Source: Streptomyces blattellae (GTDB lineage: Bacteria; Actinomycetota; Actinomycetes; Streptomycetales; Streptomycetaceae). Taken from it: a DNA stretch of 64,000 bases. Shown here piece after piece: positions 21,927 to 29,787 of this stretch; the stretch's first letter is position 1, and every line of letters begins with the position of its first letter. The translations under genes were made by a program, and so were the position numbers. The stretch is taken from NCBI RefSeq assembly GCF_009709555.1, contig NZ_WJBG01000117.1, positions 151,996 to 215,995 on the forward strand, given 5' to 3'. A model generated the notes under the pieces. That model saw nothing but the letters and a program-made list of their open reading frames with translations, did no database searches and was not told where the DNA came from.

Positions 21927-22707
21927 CGCCGACGGCGTAGAGCAGCAGCCCGAGGACCAGGCCGGCGCCGGCCCCGAAGCACAGGGTCGGAATCAGTTCC
22001 CAGGGCTTCGCCACGGAGCCCCAGTCGCCCCACCACCTAACCGCCCGCTCCACCGCCGCCACGGCCGCACACCCGCCGATCACCGCGCCCGCTGCCCATC
22101 GGTCCCGCATCGACAGGGCAGGCACCCCCACCGGCTCGGCCGACGGTGTCCGCCGCAGCGCGCACGCCACGAACACGGCGATCACGAGCGCGGCGACCGC
22201 CGAGCCGCCGTACTGCAGGTACCAGTACAACGGCGAGCCGGCCACCTCCTCGCCCAGGACGGGAAACAGCCGCGTCCCCCACCGGTCGTGATGCGTGAAC
22301 GCGTCCCACACGACATGGGTCAGCGCGCCGAGCGCGGCGGAGACGTACCACCGCGCCACCAGGGACGGCCGGACACGCGCGCGGGGCGCCCCGCAGCGCA
22401 CCAGGGTGGCCACCCTGCCCTGCCGCTCCCGCGGCAGCAGCGCCACCAGAGGCTCGCGCGCCAGCAGCCACAGCCCGACGAGGGCCCACGCGAGGACCAC
22501 ATCGACGGTGAAGACGCCGCCGAACGAGTGGGTGACATCGCCGAATTCCATCGCTCCGGACAGGACACTCGCCGCGTAATAGGTCAAGTCGGGCGCAAAG
22601 GAGCCGGTCACGAGAACGGCCGGCACCAGCGGGCCGCGGCCGGTGCCGTCGGTGCGCACGGCGGGCAGCACGGCCGCCGCATGGCTCAGCGTGAACGGCA
22701 ACTGCAT
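21862..22707 (-). CDS. DUF4184-family membrane protein
   Basis: A 281-aa integral membrane protein. The start MQLPFTLSHAAAVLP is the family hallmark (P-F-T-x-S-H-A-A), with GSFAPDLTYY and the later HVVWDAFTHHDRWG carrying conserved His and Asp residues. This His/Asp layout resembles YdjM/DUF457 metal-dependent membrane hydrolases, so a metal site is plausible. Five to six hydrophobic segments follow. The ATG at 22707 is chosen because homology begins there, although the frame is open 37 codons further. Tail-to-tail overlap with the preceding small gene. Confidence 0.82.
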   Translation of the reverse strand: MQLPFTLSHAAAVLPAVRTDGTGRGPLVPAVLVTGSFAPDLTYYAASVLSGAMEFGDVTHSFGGVFTVDVVLAWALVGLWLLAREPLVALLPRERQGRVATLVRCGAPRARVRPSLVARWYVSAALGALTHVVWDAFTHHDRWGTRLFPVLGEEVAGSPLYWYLQYGGSAVAALVIAVFVACALRRTPSAEPVGVPALSMRDRWAAGAVIGGCAAVAAVERAVRWWGDWGSVAKPWELIPTLCFGAGAGLVLGLLLYAVGVRVWRGSPAVVERSRSRPAAR

Positions 22708-23018
22708 CCCCCGCGACGGACGTTGGCGGACCTGCCGGTCCCGTTGATCATCGGTGTCCAGTATGCGGGATGACCGGTGCGGCCGTAGCGGCCCGACGAC
22801 ATATGGCCAACCGGTCAAGACCCGGCTCGAACGGGTGCCCGTGCAAAGAAAGTTGCCGTAGGGTCACCTGAGTCGGCATACCCAGGGGCGTGACCGACCC
22901 CATCAACAGAACACCGGCGGGCCCCGCAAGGGCAACCGCCGCGGCGGGCCGATCGTCCCCCGGGACGGGCACAGCAGTCGGAGAAGGGCGCGAGGCGCCC
23001 ACGGGAGGGGTTCACTTT
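22708..23018. other. 311-bp intergenic region, divergent promoters
   Basis: Separates the DUF4184 gene from the transglycosylase gene. No gene is visible. Its 3' part has GC-rich inverted segments (for example GGGCGCGAGGCGCCC near 22987-23001) immediately before the ribosome-binding site. I could not match it to the c-di-AMP riboswitch found before some Streptomyces cell-wall hydrolase genes. Confidence 0.4.
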
Positions 23019-24743
23019 ATGGCGGCGCAATTCGGCAGGAGGCTGCGCGCAGGTGCGGCGACGACAGCCGCGGCCGCATTGGCGGTCGCAGCGCTGTCGG
23101 CGTCCCAGGCTCCGGGCGTCACGGTCGACGACTCCGGCAGACGGACCGCCGGCGAGGCCCAGTCCGCCCCCGACGCGGCGCCCCCCGAGGAGAGCGCGAC
23201 CGGCAACTCGCCGTACTACACGGACCTGCCGCCGCTCAACACCCCCAGCCCGACGCCGACCATCGGCACCCCCGCCTCCCGCGGCGATTCGGAGGCGGGC
23301 ATTCCCGCCACCGTCCTGGACGCCTACCAGCAGGCCGCGGCGGCCCTGCAGGAGTCCAAGCCCGGCTGCAACCTGCCCTGGGAACTCCTCGCCGCCATCG
23401 GCCAGGTCGAGTCGGGTCACGCCCGCGGCGGACGCGTCGACTCCGCCGGCACCACCACCAGCCCGATCCTCGGCCCGCAGCTCAACGGCGACGGCTTCGC
23501 GAACATCAGCGACACCGACGGCGGCGCCTACGACGGCGACAGCTCCTACGACCGTGCCGTCGGGCCCATGCAGTTCATCCCGTCCACCTGGTCGTGGGCG
23601 GGCCGCGACGGCAACGGCGACGGCGAGGAGGACCCGAACAACGTCTACGACGCCGCGCTCGCCGCCGGTCACTACCTGTGCCGCTACGGCTGGGACCTGT
23701 CCACCGAGTCCGACCTCAACAGCGCGATCCTCAGCTACAACAACTCGCAGGACTACCTGAACACGGTCCTGTCGTGGCTGGACTACTACCGCAAGGGCAC
23801 CCACGAGATCCCGGACGGCACGGGCACGCTGCCGAGCGACCGCAGCGACGGCACCAGCGGGGCGAGCCCCGACCCGTCGCCGACGCCGCCGGGCACCACG
23901 TCGCCGACCCCGACGCCGCCCGCGAGCGAAGGCGGCGGCTCCCAGAGCCCGAGCCCCACGCCGCCGTCGGGCTCGCCGAGCGACCCGACCACCCCGACCA
24001 CCCCGAGCACCCCCACCGACACGGTGGACCACCTGGAGGACGCGGGCACCGCCACGCTCACCGCTCAGGCGGGCGACGCGTTCACCCAGAAGATCAGCAC
24101 CCGTGCCGAGACCGCGGACGGCGAGGCGGTCGGCAAGGTCAGGATCCGCTTCACGATCACCGGCGACTCCGACGCCACCTTCACCGGCGGCGAGAGCGTG
24201 GCCACGGTCCTCACCAACGACTCCGGTGTCGCCGTCGCCCCGGCGCTGAAGGCAGGCGAGGAGACGGGCGACTTCACCGTCCGCGCCACCGTCGTCGGCC
24301 GCACGGTCAGCGCCCTCAGCTACTCGGCCACCGTCACCGAACGCGTGGCCGACGCCCTCACCCGCACCAGCAGCACTGCTGTGACCTGCCCGGTCGGCGG
24401 CGAGTTCGCCGAGCAGGTCGAGGTGAAGGCGACGTACCAGGGCGAGGCCGCGGACGACGTCGCCGCCACCGCCACACTGGTCACGTCGGACCTCGACCCG
24501 TCCGAGAACGACAAGGGCCCCTACTTCAAGGACGCGAACGGCGCGACCGTACGCACCCTGACCGGTCTGAAGACCGACGCGAACGGGCTGCTGACGCTGC
24601 CGAAGCTGTACGCGGACGACACCGCCGGCACGTTCCTGCTCCGCATCGAGACGGCGGGCGGGGCGACGCTCACGGTCGAGTTGACGGTGGAGGCGGCCGC
24701 GGAGACGTCCTCCCCGAGCCCGTCGGCCAGCCCCAGCGCGTAA
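23019..24743 (+). CDS. secreted lytic transglycosylase with Ig-like C-terminal domains
   Basis: A 574-aa exported peptidoglycan hydrolase. The signal peptide spans about 1-37. The SLT-type catalytic domain (about 95-250) has the catalytic Glu in LAAIGQVESGHARG (E131), then RAVGPMQFIPSTW and an NNSQDYLNTVLSW segment, the MltB-like layout. A Pro/Ser/Thr linker (about 270-330) leads to two bacterial Ig-like repeats ending in a Ser/Pro tail with no anchor. The ATG at 23019 has GGAGGGG eight bases upstream and sits at the signal peptide; an in-frame GTG at 22890 would add 43 unlikely residues. It cleaves glycan strands during wall turnover. Confidence 0.88.
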   Translation: MAAQFGRRLRAGAATTAAAALAVAALSASQAPGVTVDDSGRRTAGEAQSAPDAAPPEESATGNSPYYTDLPPLNTPSPTPTIGTPASRGDSEAGIPATVLDAYQQAAAALQESKPGCNLPWELLAAIGQVESGHARGGRVDSAGTTTSPILGPQLNGDGFANISDTDGGAYDGDSSYDRAVGPMQFIPSTWSWAGRDGNGDGEEDPNNVYDAALAAGHYLCRYGWDLSTESDLNSAILSYNNSQDYLNTVLSWLDYYRKGTHEIPDGTGTLPSDRSDGTSGASPDPSPTPPGTTSPTPTPPASEGGGSQSPSPTPPSGSPSDPTTPTTPSTPTDTVDHLEDAGTATLTAQAGDAFTQKISTRAETADGEAVGKVRIRFTITGDSDATFTGGESVATVLTNDSGVAVAPALKAGEETGDFTVRATVVGRTVSALSYSATVTERVADALTRTSSTAVTCPVGGEFAEQVEVKATYQGEAADDVAATATLVTSDLDPSENDKGPYFKDANGATVRTLTGLKTDANGLLTLPKLYADDTAGTFLLRIETAGGATLTVELTVEAAAETSSPSPSASPSA

Positions 24744-24807
24744 CCTTTCGTCCCCGTTCTCACAAGTTCACACGGCTTTCTGCCACTTCACACGGCTTTC
24801 TACGACG

Positions 24808-24842
24808 ACGACGGCGCCCCTTCGCCGAGGGGGCGCCGTCGT
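24808..24842 (+). terminator. 13-bp stem terminator after the transglycosylase gene
   Basis: ACGACGGCGCCCC pairs with GGGGCGCCGTCGT across a 9-nt loop. Located 65 bp after the stop codon. Confidence 0.8.
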
Positions 24843-24932
24843 TGTGTGTGCAACGTGTTCTCATCTCACTCGCCCGTTGCTACCGTGCCGGACCTGACGA
24901 TGTATCAGTTCCGCCTGTCGGGAGGCGTCCGC

Positions 24933-25067
24933 ATGCGCGCCCTGATCGCCGCCGCGACCGGTCTCGCCGTCGCTCTGGCCCTCGTACTCACCATCACGGC
25001 GCTGGGCTCGCCCACGGGCGAGACCTCCCCGAAGCCGCTCCTGACAACGGTGCCCGCACACCCCTGA
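24933..25067 (+). CDS. 44-aa single-span membrane peptide (SPW_0924-like)
   Basis: A small protein with one hydrophobic helix (residues 2-25, MRALIAAATGLAVALALV) and a short Pro-rich outside tail. The ATG has GGGAGG seven bases upstream. It lies 21 bp before the DUF3068 gene on the same strand, so probably one operon. I recall a family of such short Streptomyces proteins named SPW_0924 in this same position, but that is memory only. Function unknown. Confidence 0.6.
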   Translation: MRALIAAATGLAVALALVLTITALGSPTGETSPKPLLTTVPAHP

Positions 25068-25088
25068 CCACCCGGGAGGGAGGCCGAG

Positions 25089-26081
25089 ATGCGCCGCAAG
25101 GCCAGCCTGATCCTGCTCGCCCTCGCCGTGTTCTTCGCGGCGCTGTCCCCCCTGCTGCGCTGGTACGCCTTCCCTCGCCTGGCCAAGATCCCGCCGAACC
25201 AGTACCAGGACATGGTCCTGGAGGCGAAGGACGCGACCCTCCTCGACTACGCCACGATGCAGGCGCGCAAGGTCCCCAAGGTCACCATCGTGCAGACCCT
25301 CAAGGGCAACGTGGAGGAGTCCGAGAAGATCGAGAAGACCGCGGGCAAGGACGTCGTCGTCTGGGACGGGCTGTCGTACGTCGTCGGCCCCGACGGCGAG
25401 ATGGTCTCCCAGATCCCCGAGCGCTACATCTTCGACGCCCACACCCAGGAACCCGTCCACGCCACGGGCGAGATGGTCGACGGCGACCCGGTGCGCCGGG
25501 ACGGCATCGAGTTCAAGTGGCCGTTCCTGACGGAGAAACGGGACTACGAGTACTTCGACGCGCAGGCGCGCGTCACGGCGCCGATCCACTACAAGGGCAC
25601 ACGGGACTTCCGCGGCGTCGACGTCTACTACTTCGAGCAGACCATCCCGTGGACGAAGGTGCCGATGCCCAAGACGATGCCGGTCGAAGGCGTCACACCG
25701 GAATCGATCGCCGAGACCGGCACCACCCGCTGGTACACCACCGTCCGCAAGTTCTGGGTCGAACCCCTCACCGGCGCCCCCGTCTACGGCGAGGAGATCC
25801 ACGAGGAGGAACTGCGCGGCGGCACCCTGCTCGGCGACCGCGACAAGGTGACGGCGTTCGCCGGGCACGTGAAGATGCGCGAGGACTACATCAAGTCCAC
25901 CGTGGACCTGGTCAACTCCAACCGCACCCTGGTCCTGCTGATGACGTCGTACCTGCCGTGGGGCTTCCTCATCCTCGGCGCCCTGCTGCTGGCCCTCTCC
26001 CTCTACCTTGAGGCGCGCAGCCGCCGCCCGGCCGACCCGGCGGGCGTGGAGACGGCGGCACCGGAGCCGGTCAGCGCCTGA
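25089..26081 (+). CDS. DUF3068 membrane-anchored protein
   Basis: A 330-aa actinobacterial DUF3068 protein, sometimes labelled PorA-family porin although that role is not established here. There is one N-terminal membrane helix (about 6-22), a large extracytoplasmic domain of about 250 residues, and a second helix near 278-302 followed by an Arg/Pro/Ala cytoplasmic tail. Both ends therefore sit in the cytoplasm. The start ATG follows GGAGGGAGGCC. It overlaps the convergent hrpB gene by 11 bases. Confidence 0.85.
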   Translation: MRRKASLILLALAVFFAALSPLLRWYAFPRLAKIPPNQYQDMVLEAKDATLLDYATMQARKVPKVTIVQTLKGNVEESEKIEKTAGKDVVVWDGLSYVVGPDGEMVSQIPERYIFDAHTQEPVHATGEMVDGDPVRRDGIEFKWPFLTEKRDYEYFDAQARVTAPIHYKGTRDFRGVDVYYFEQTIPWTKVPMPKTMPVEGVTPESIAETGTTRWYTTVRKFWVEPLTGAPVYGEEIHEEELRGGTLLGDRDKVTAFAGHVKMREDYIKSTVDLVNSNRTLVLLMTSYLPWGFLILGALLLALSLYLEARSRRPADPAGVETAAPEPVSA

Positions 26082-28557
26082 GCCGGGCGTTGGTGTGCCG
26101 GGTCGGCTCGGCGGTGGCGGGGTCCTCGGGCCACGGATGCTTCGGATACCGGCCGCGCAGCTCCGCCCGTACGCCGTTGTAGCCGTCCCTCCAGAAGGAC
26201 GCCAGGTCAGCGGTGACGGCAGCGGGCCGTCCGGCGGGCGAGAGCAGATGCACGAGCACCGGCACACCGGCGAGGCCCGGCGACTCCTGGAGGCCGAACA
26301 TCTCCTGCAACTTCACGGCGAGGACAGGCCGTTCCGGATTGGAGTAGTCGATCCGGATTCTGGACCCACTGGGTACGGTGATGCGCTCGGGGGCGAGTTC
26401 GTCGAGCCGCGCGGCATCGCCGGAGGCCCAGGGCAGCAGCCGGGTGAGCCCCGCTCCGGCGTCGATACGAGCGAGATCCGCACGGCGCCGCGCACGGCCC
26501 AGCTCCGGCTCCAGCCACTCCTCCACGCGCGCGTGCAGCGCATCGTCGGAGACGTCGGGCCACGGCTCACCGAGGTGCAGACGCAGAAAGGCGAGCCGCT
26601 GCCGCAGTACGTCGGCGTCCGGCGTCCAGCGCAGCAGGGCGAACCCCTCCTGCCGCAGCCCGTCGAGAAGGGCGTTGCGTACGAGAACGGAGTCGGGGTT
26701 GTCGAGCGGCCGCACCGCCAGTTCGATGGCGCCGAGCCGCTCCACCAGTCGTGCGACGACATCCCCGTCGGCCCAGTGCACCTCGTGGTCCTCGGAATAC
26801 AGTGACGCCGCCGCAGACCTGGCCGTGTCCTCGTCCACCGGGGCGGCGAGCTGCACGCGCGCGTGCCCCTTGCCGATGGGCCGGTCCGCCGCGGCCACGG
26901 CGATCCAGCCGACGCCGCGGAGCCCGGTGTCCGCACCGAGTTCGGCGCGGGTCCCGGAGGCCATCAGCCAAGAACCGCCGTCCACCTTTGCGACCCGCTC
27001 GGGAAACGCGAGGGCGGTGACCAGCCCGACGAGACGGTCATCGCCGTCGCCGGCGGACGGGTGGGAAACCCCTTCCGACGCGGCCCGCAGCCGCCGCACC
27101 TCCGCCCGCCACCGACCCGCATAGGCGTCACCGCCACGCCGGGCGGTGCGCAGCGCAGCCGCCAGATCATCCCCGTAGTCCCGCGGCACCTCTTCGGAAA
27201 GCAGCGCCACGACCTCCGCGCCCCCACCAGGGGCGTCCAGCAGGGCCCGCCCCAGTCGCGGATGCAACCCCAGCCGCGCCAGCCGCCGGCCGCGCTCCGT
27301 GGCCCGCCCGGCCGAGTCCACCGCCCCGATCGCCGACAGCACGGCCCGCGCCGCCGCCATCGCCCCGCCCGGCGGGGGATCCAGCAGCGCCAGTCCGGAG
27401 GCCTCAGGATCGCCCCAGCACGCCGCCTGCAGGGCGAACGCCGTCAGGTCGGCCACCTTGATCTCCGGCGACGGGAAACGCGGCAGACGCGCATCCTCGG
27501 CCTCCGCCCAGCACCGGTACACCGCCCCCGGCGCCTCACGTCCGGCCCGCCCCGCCCGCTGCCGCCCGGCCGCCCGCGAGGCCCGAAGCGTCGTCAGCGC
27601 GCTCAGCCCGCGCGCGTGATCGACCCGCGGCTCCCGCGTCAGCCCCGAGTCGACGACCACCCGCACACCGGGAACCGTCAGCGAGGACTCGGCCACGGAC
27701 GTCGCCAGCACCACCCGGCGCCGTACTCCGGAAGACAGCACGGCGTCCTGCACCGCCGCCGGCGCCCGCCCGTGCACCTGAAGCACCTCGACGTCACCCA
27801 GACCCCCCAATTGCCCGGCCACGCGCGCGATCTCCCCGACACCCGGCAGGAAACACAGCACGTCCCCGGACCGCTCGGCCAGCGCCCGCCGCACCACCGA
27901 CGCCACATGCGTGAGCAGCGCCGGGTCGACGCGCATGCTGTGCGGCGGGCGTACCGGACGTACGGGTGGCGCCCACACCACATCCACCGGAAACGAGACC
28001 CCCTCGGCCTCGACCACCGGCGCCCCGCCGAGCAGCCGCGCCCACCCCTGGGCGTCGGTCGTCGCGGACGCGGCCACCAGCCGCAGCTCCGGCCGCAGCG
28101 TCTCCCGCACGTCCCACAGGAACGCCGCCACCGTGTCCGCGTCCAGATGCCGCTCATGGCACTCGTCGAGGACCACGGCGTCCACGCCCGCAAGCTCCTG
28201 GTCGCGCTGCAGCCGCTGCAACAGCACACCGGTCGTGACGACCTCCACGCGCGCGCGTGGCCCCACGACCCGCTCCCCGCGCACGGTGTAGCCGACGCTG
28301 TCACCGGCCTTCTCGCCCAGCAGCCACGCCATCCGCCGCGCCGCCGCACGGGCCGCGATCCGCCGCGGCTCGGCGACGATCACGCGACGCACGGGACCGT
28401 CCCCGAGCAGTCCGGACAGCGCGAGCGGCACGAGGGTCGTCTTGCCCGTGCCGGGCGGCGCCACGAGGACCGCCGTGCCGTGCGCGTCCAGGGCGTCGTC
28501 CAGCGCGGGCAGGGCGCCACGTACCGGCAGCGCGTCCAGGGCGTCGTAACGGATCAC
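26071..28557 (-). CDS. hrpB: ATP-dependent helicase HrpB
   Basis: An 828-aa DEAH/RHA-type helicase. Walker A is APPGTGKTT (33-41), motif II is DECH (about 129-132), motif III is SATTDAQ, and motif VI is QRAGRAGR. The HA2 domain and the C-terminal HrpB domain follow, ending near YPKHPWPEDP. Length is normal for the family. The biological role in bacteria is poorly defined. The stop lies within the end of the convergent DUF3068 gene. The start is 4 bp from the stop of the upstream methyltransferase gene on the same strand, suggesting co-transcription. Confidence 0.94.
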   Translation of the reverse strand: MIRYDALDALPVRGALPALDDALDAHGTAVLVAPPGTGKTTLVPLALSGLLGDGPVRRVIVAEPRRIAARAAARRMAWLLGEKAGDSVGYTVRGERVVGPRARVEVVTTGVLLQRLQRDQELAGVDAVVLDECHERHLDADTVAAFLWDVRETLRPELRLVAASATTDAQGWARLLGGAPVVEAEGVSFPVDVVWAPPVRPVRPPHSMRVDPALLTHVASVVRRALAERSGDVLCFLPGVGEIARVAGQLGGLGDVEVLQVHGRAPAAVQDAVLSSGVRRRVVLATSVAESSLTVPGVRVVVDSGLTREPRVDHARGLSALTTLRASRAAGRQRAGRAGREAPGAVYRCWAEAEDARLPRFPSPEIKVADLTAFALQAACWGDPEASGLALLDPPPGGAMAAARAVLSAIGAVDSAGRATERGRRLARLGLHPRLGRALLDAPGGGAEVVALLSEEVPRDYGDDLAAALRTARRGGDAYAGRWRAEVRRLRAASEGVSHPSAGDGDDRLVGLVTALAFPERVAKVDGGSWLMASGTRAELGADTGLRGVGWIAVAAADRPIGKGHARVQLAAPVDEDTARSAAASLYSEDHEVHWADGDVVARLVERLGAIELAVRPLDNPDSVLVRNALLDGLRQEGFALLRWTPDADVLRQRLAFLRLHLGEPWPDVSDDALHARVEEWLEPELGRARRRADLARIDAGAGLTRLLPWASGDAARLDELAPERITVPSGSRIRIDYSNPERPVLAVKLQEMFGLQESPGLAGVPVLVHLLSPAGRPAAVTADLASFWRDGYNGVRAELRGRYPKHPWPEDPATAEPTRHTNARLRR

Positions 28558-28561
28558 GCGC

Positions 28562-29470
28562 TCAGTCTCTCCCCCAGCCTCCGGCCGGGGGTGCCCCCAT
28601 CTCGCTTCGCTCGCACACGAAGATCGCCGTGCCCGGGATCAGATTCCCCCGCAGCGGCGACCAGCCGCCCCACTCCGAGGTGTTCCACTCCGGCCACTCC
28701 GGCTCCACCAGGTCCACCAGACGGAAGCCCGCCGCCACGACGTCGCGTACCCGGTCGCCGAGCGTGCGGTGGTGCTCGACGTAGACCGCGCCGCCCGTCT
28801 CGTCCTGCTCGACGTACGGCGTGCGGTCGAAGTAGGACGCGGAGACGGACAGGCCCTCCGGGCCCGGCTCGTCGGGGAAGGCCCAGCGGATGGGGTGGGT
28901 GACCGAGAAGACGAAGCGTCCGCCGGGCCGCAGCACCCGTCGCACCTCGCGCAGCACCAGCACCGGATCGGCCACGAAGGGCAGCGCCCCGTACGCCGAG
29001 CACGCCAGGTCGAAGGAGGCGTCGGCGAAGGGCAGCGCGCCCGCGTCCGCCTGCACCAGCGGGAACGCGGCGCCGATCCGCAGCGCGTGCTGGAGCTGGC
29101 GGTGGGAGAGGTCCAGGGCCACCGGGCGGGCGCCCTGGGCGGCCAGCCAGCGCGCGCACTGGGCCGCGCCGGCGCCGATCTCCAGGACGGCCTTGCCCTT
29201 CAGCTCCTCCGACGGGCCGAGCAGCTCCGCCTCCACCTCGTCGAGGCCTTCAGGGCACCACACGAACCTGTCGTCCCCGAGGAACGTGCCGTGCTCGGTC
29301 TGATATTCGTCCGCGTTGCGGTCCCACCAGCCCCGGTTGGCCCGGGCGCTCTCCGCGACACCGGCGTCACGTCGGGTGGCTTCCGGCTCGAACGCATCGG
29401 GCTCTTGGATGATCGGCTCCCTCGTATTAGTCTGCGGGCTCTTCCGTCCAACCCGTCGCGGTGGTGTCAC
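28562..29470 (-). CDS. class I SAM-dependent methyltransferase
   Basis: A 302-aa methyltransferase of the Methyltransf_11/25 type. The SAM site is VLEIGAGAAQCARWL (motif I) followed by VALDLSHRQLQ, then ADAGALPFADASFD (motif II) and EVRRVLRPGGRFVFSV (motif III). Residues WWDRNADEYQTEHG precede it, as in a subgroup of actinobacterial enzymes with unknown acceptors. The GTG at 29470 is chosen because AAGGAG lies eight bases upstream; the frame stays open 11 codons further. The last dozen codons run through a dispersed repeat (28567-28616), so the native C-terminus may have been replaced. Sits just upstream of hrpB. Confidence 0.88.
   Translation of the reverse strand: MTPPRRVGRKSPQTNTREPIIQEPDAFEPEATRRDAGVAESARANRGWWDRNADEYQTEHGTFLGDDRFVWCPEGLDEVEAELLGPSEELKGKAVLEIGAGAAQCARWLAAQGARPVALDLSHRQLQHALRIGAAFPLVQADAGALPFADASFDLACSAYGALPFVADPVLVLREVRRVLRPGGRFVFSVTHPIRWAFPDEPGPEGLSVSASYFDRTPYVEQDETGGAVYVEHHRTLGDRVRDVVAAGFRLVDLVEPEWPEWNTSEWGGWSPLRGNLIPGTAIFVCERSEMGAPPAGGWGRD
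28567..28616. repeat. dispersed Streptomyces repeat reading into the methyltransferase 3' end
   Basis: CTCCCCCAGCCTCCGGCCGGGGGTGCCCCCATCTCG-type sequence with internal inverted repeats (CCGGCCGG, GGGGGTGCCCCC), followed by TTCGCTCG. I recognise it from memory as a common dispersed element in Streptomyces intergenic regions. Here it encodes the last residues of the methyltransferase. Confidence 0.5.
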
Positions 29471-29560
29471 GCGAGGGGCTCCTTGGGCCATGCGTGGCCT
29501 CAAGAGACACGTATTGTGCCGGGTATGCGGCGATCCGCCCCGGGTGTGCGCCTTCGCGCA

Positions 29561-29589
29561 TTGACCCTGTCCTGCTGCCCCCGTATGCT
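29561..29589 (+). promoter_or_regulatory. rpsA promoter, HrdB-type
   Basis: TTGACC (29561-29566) and TATGCT (29584-29589) are separated by exactly 17 bp, a near-consensus vegetative promoter. It lies about 200 bp upstream of rpsA, so the mRNA has a long leader. It is also the best -35/-10 pair I found in the window. Confidence 0.75.
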
Positions 29590-29669
29590 ACAAGTTGCGC
29601 TGCGGGCCTGCGCACCTCAGACGTAGCAGGCTGCGCTCGCATCTGTTGTATGTCCCCTCGGTTGTCGAG

Positions 29670-29694
29670 GCGCCACCAGCGTTTTCGGTGGCGC
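29670..29694 (+). other. leader hairpin of rpsA
   Basis: GCGCCACC and GGTGGCGC form an 8-bp stem with a 9-nt loop in the 5' leader of rpsA, about 95 nt before the start codon. It could be a site for S1 autoregulation or an attenuator; this is inference. Confidence 0.45.
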
Positions 29695-29787
29695 TTCCTA
29701 GGCTGTCCGGCTTCTGCAGAGCGAAACGGGCTCCCGGCGTAACGCAGTACCTACGACTTCAATGTCCGTACCGGAGCCCTTTCCCAC

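Noticed and set aside
22850..23018. c-di-AMP (ydaO-type) riboswitch before the transglycosylase gene
   Set aside because: Some Streptomyces cell-wall hydrolases have one, but the conserved core sequences could not be found here.
29424..29437. Extra copy of the LacI operator inside the methyltransferase gene
   Set aside because: CGTATTAGTCTGCGG shares 14 bases with the flank of O1, but the left half of the palindrome is missing and it lies inside a coding region.
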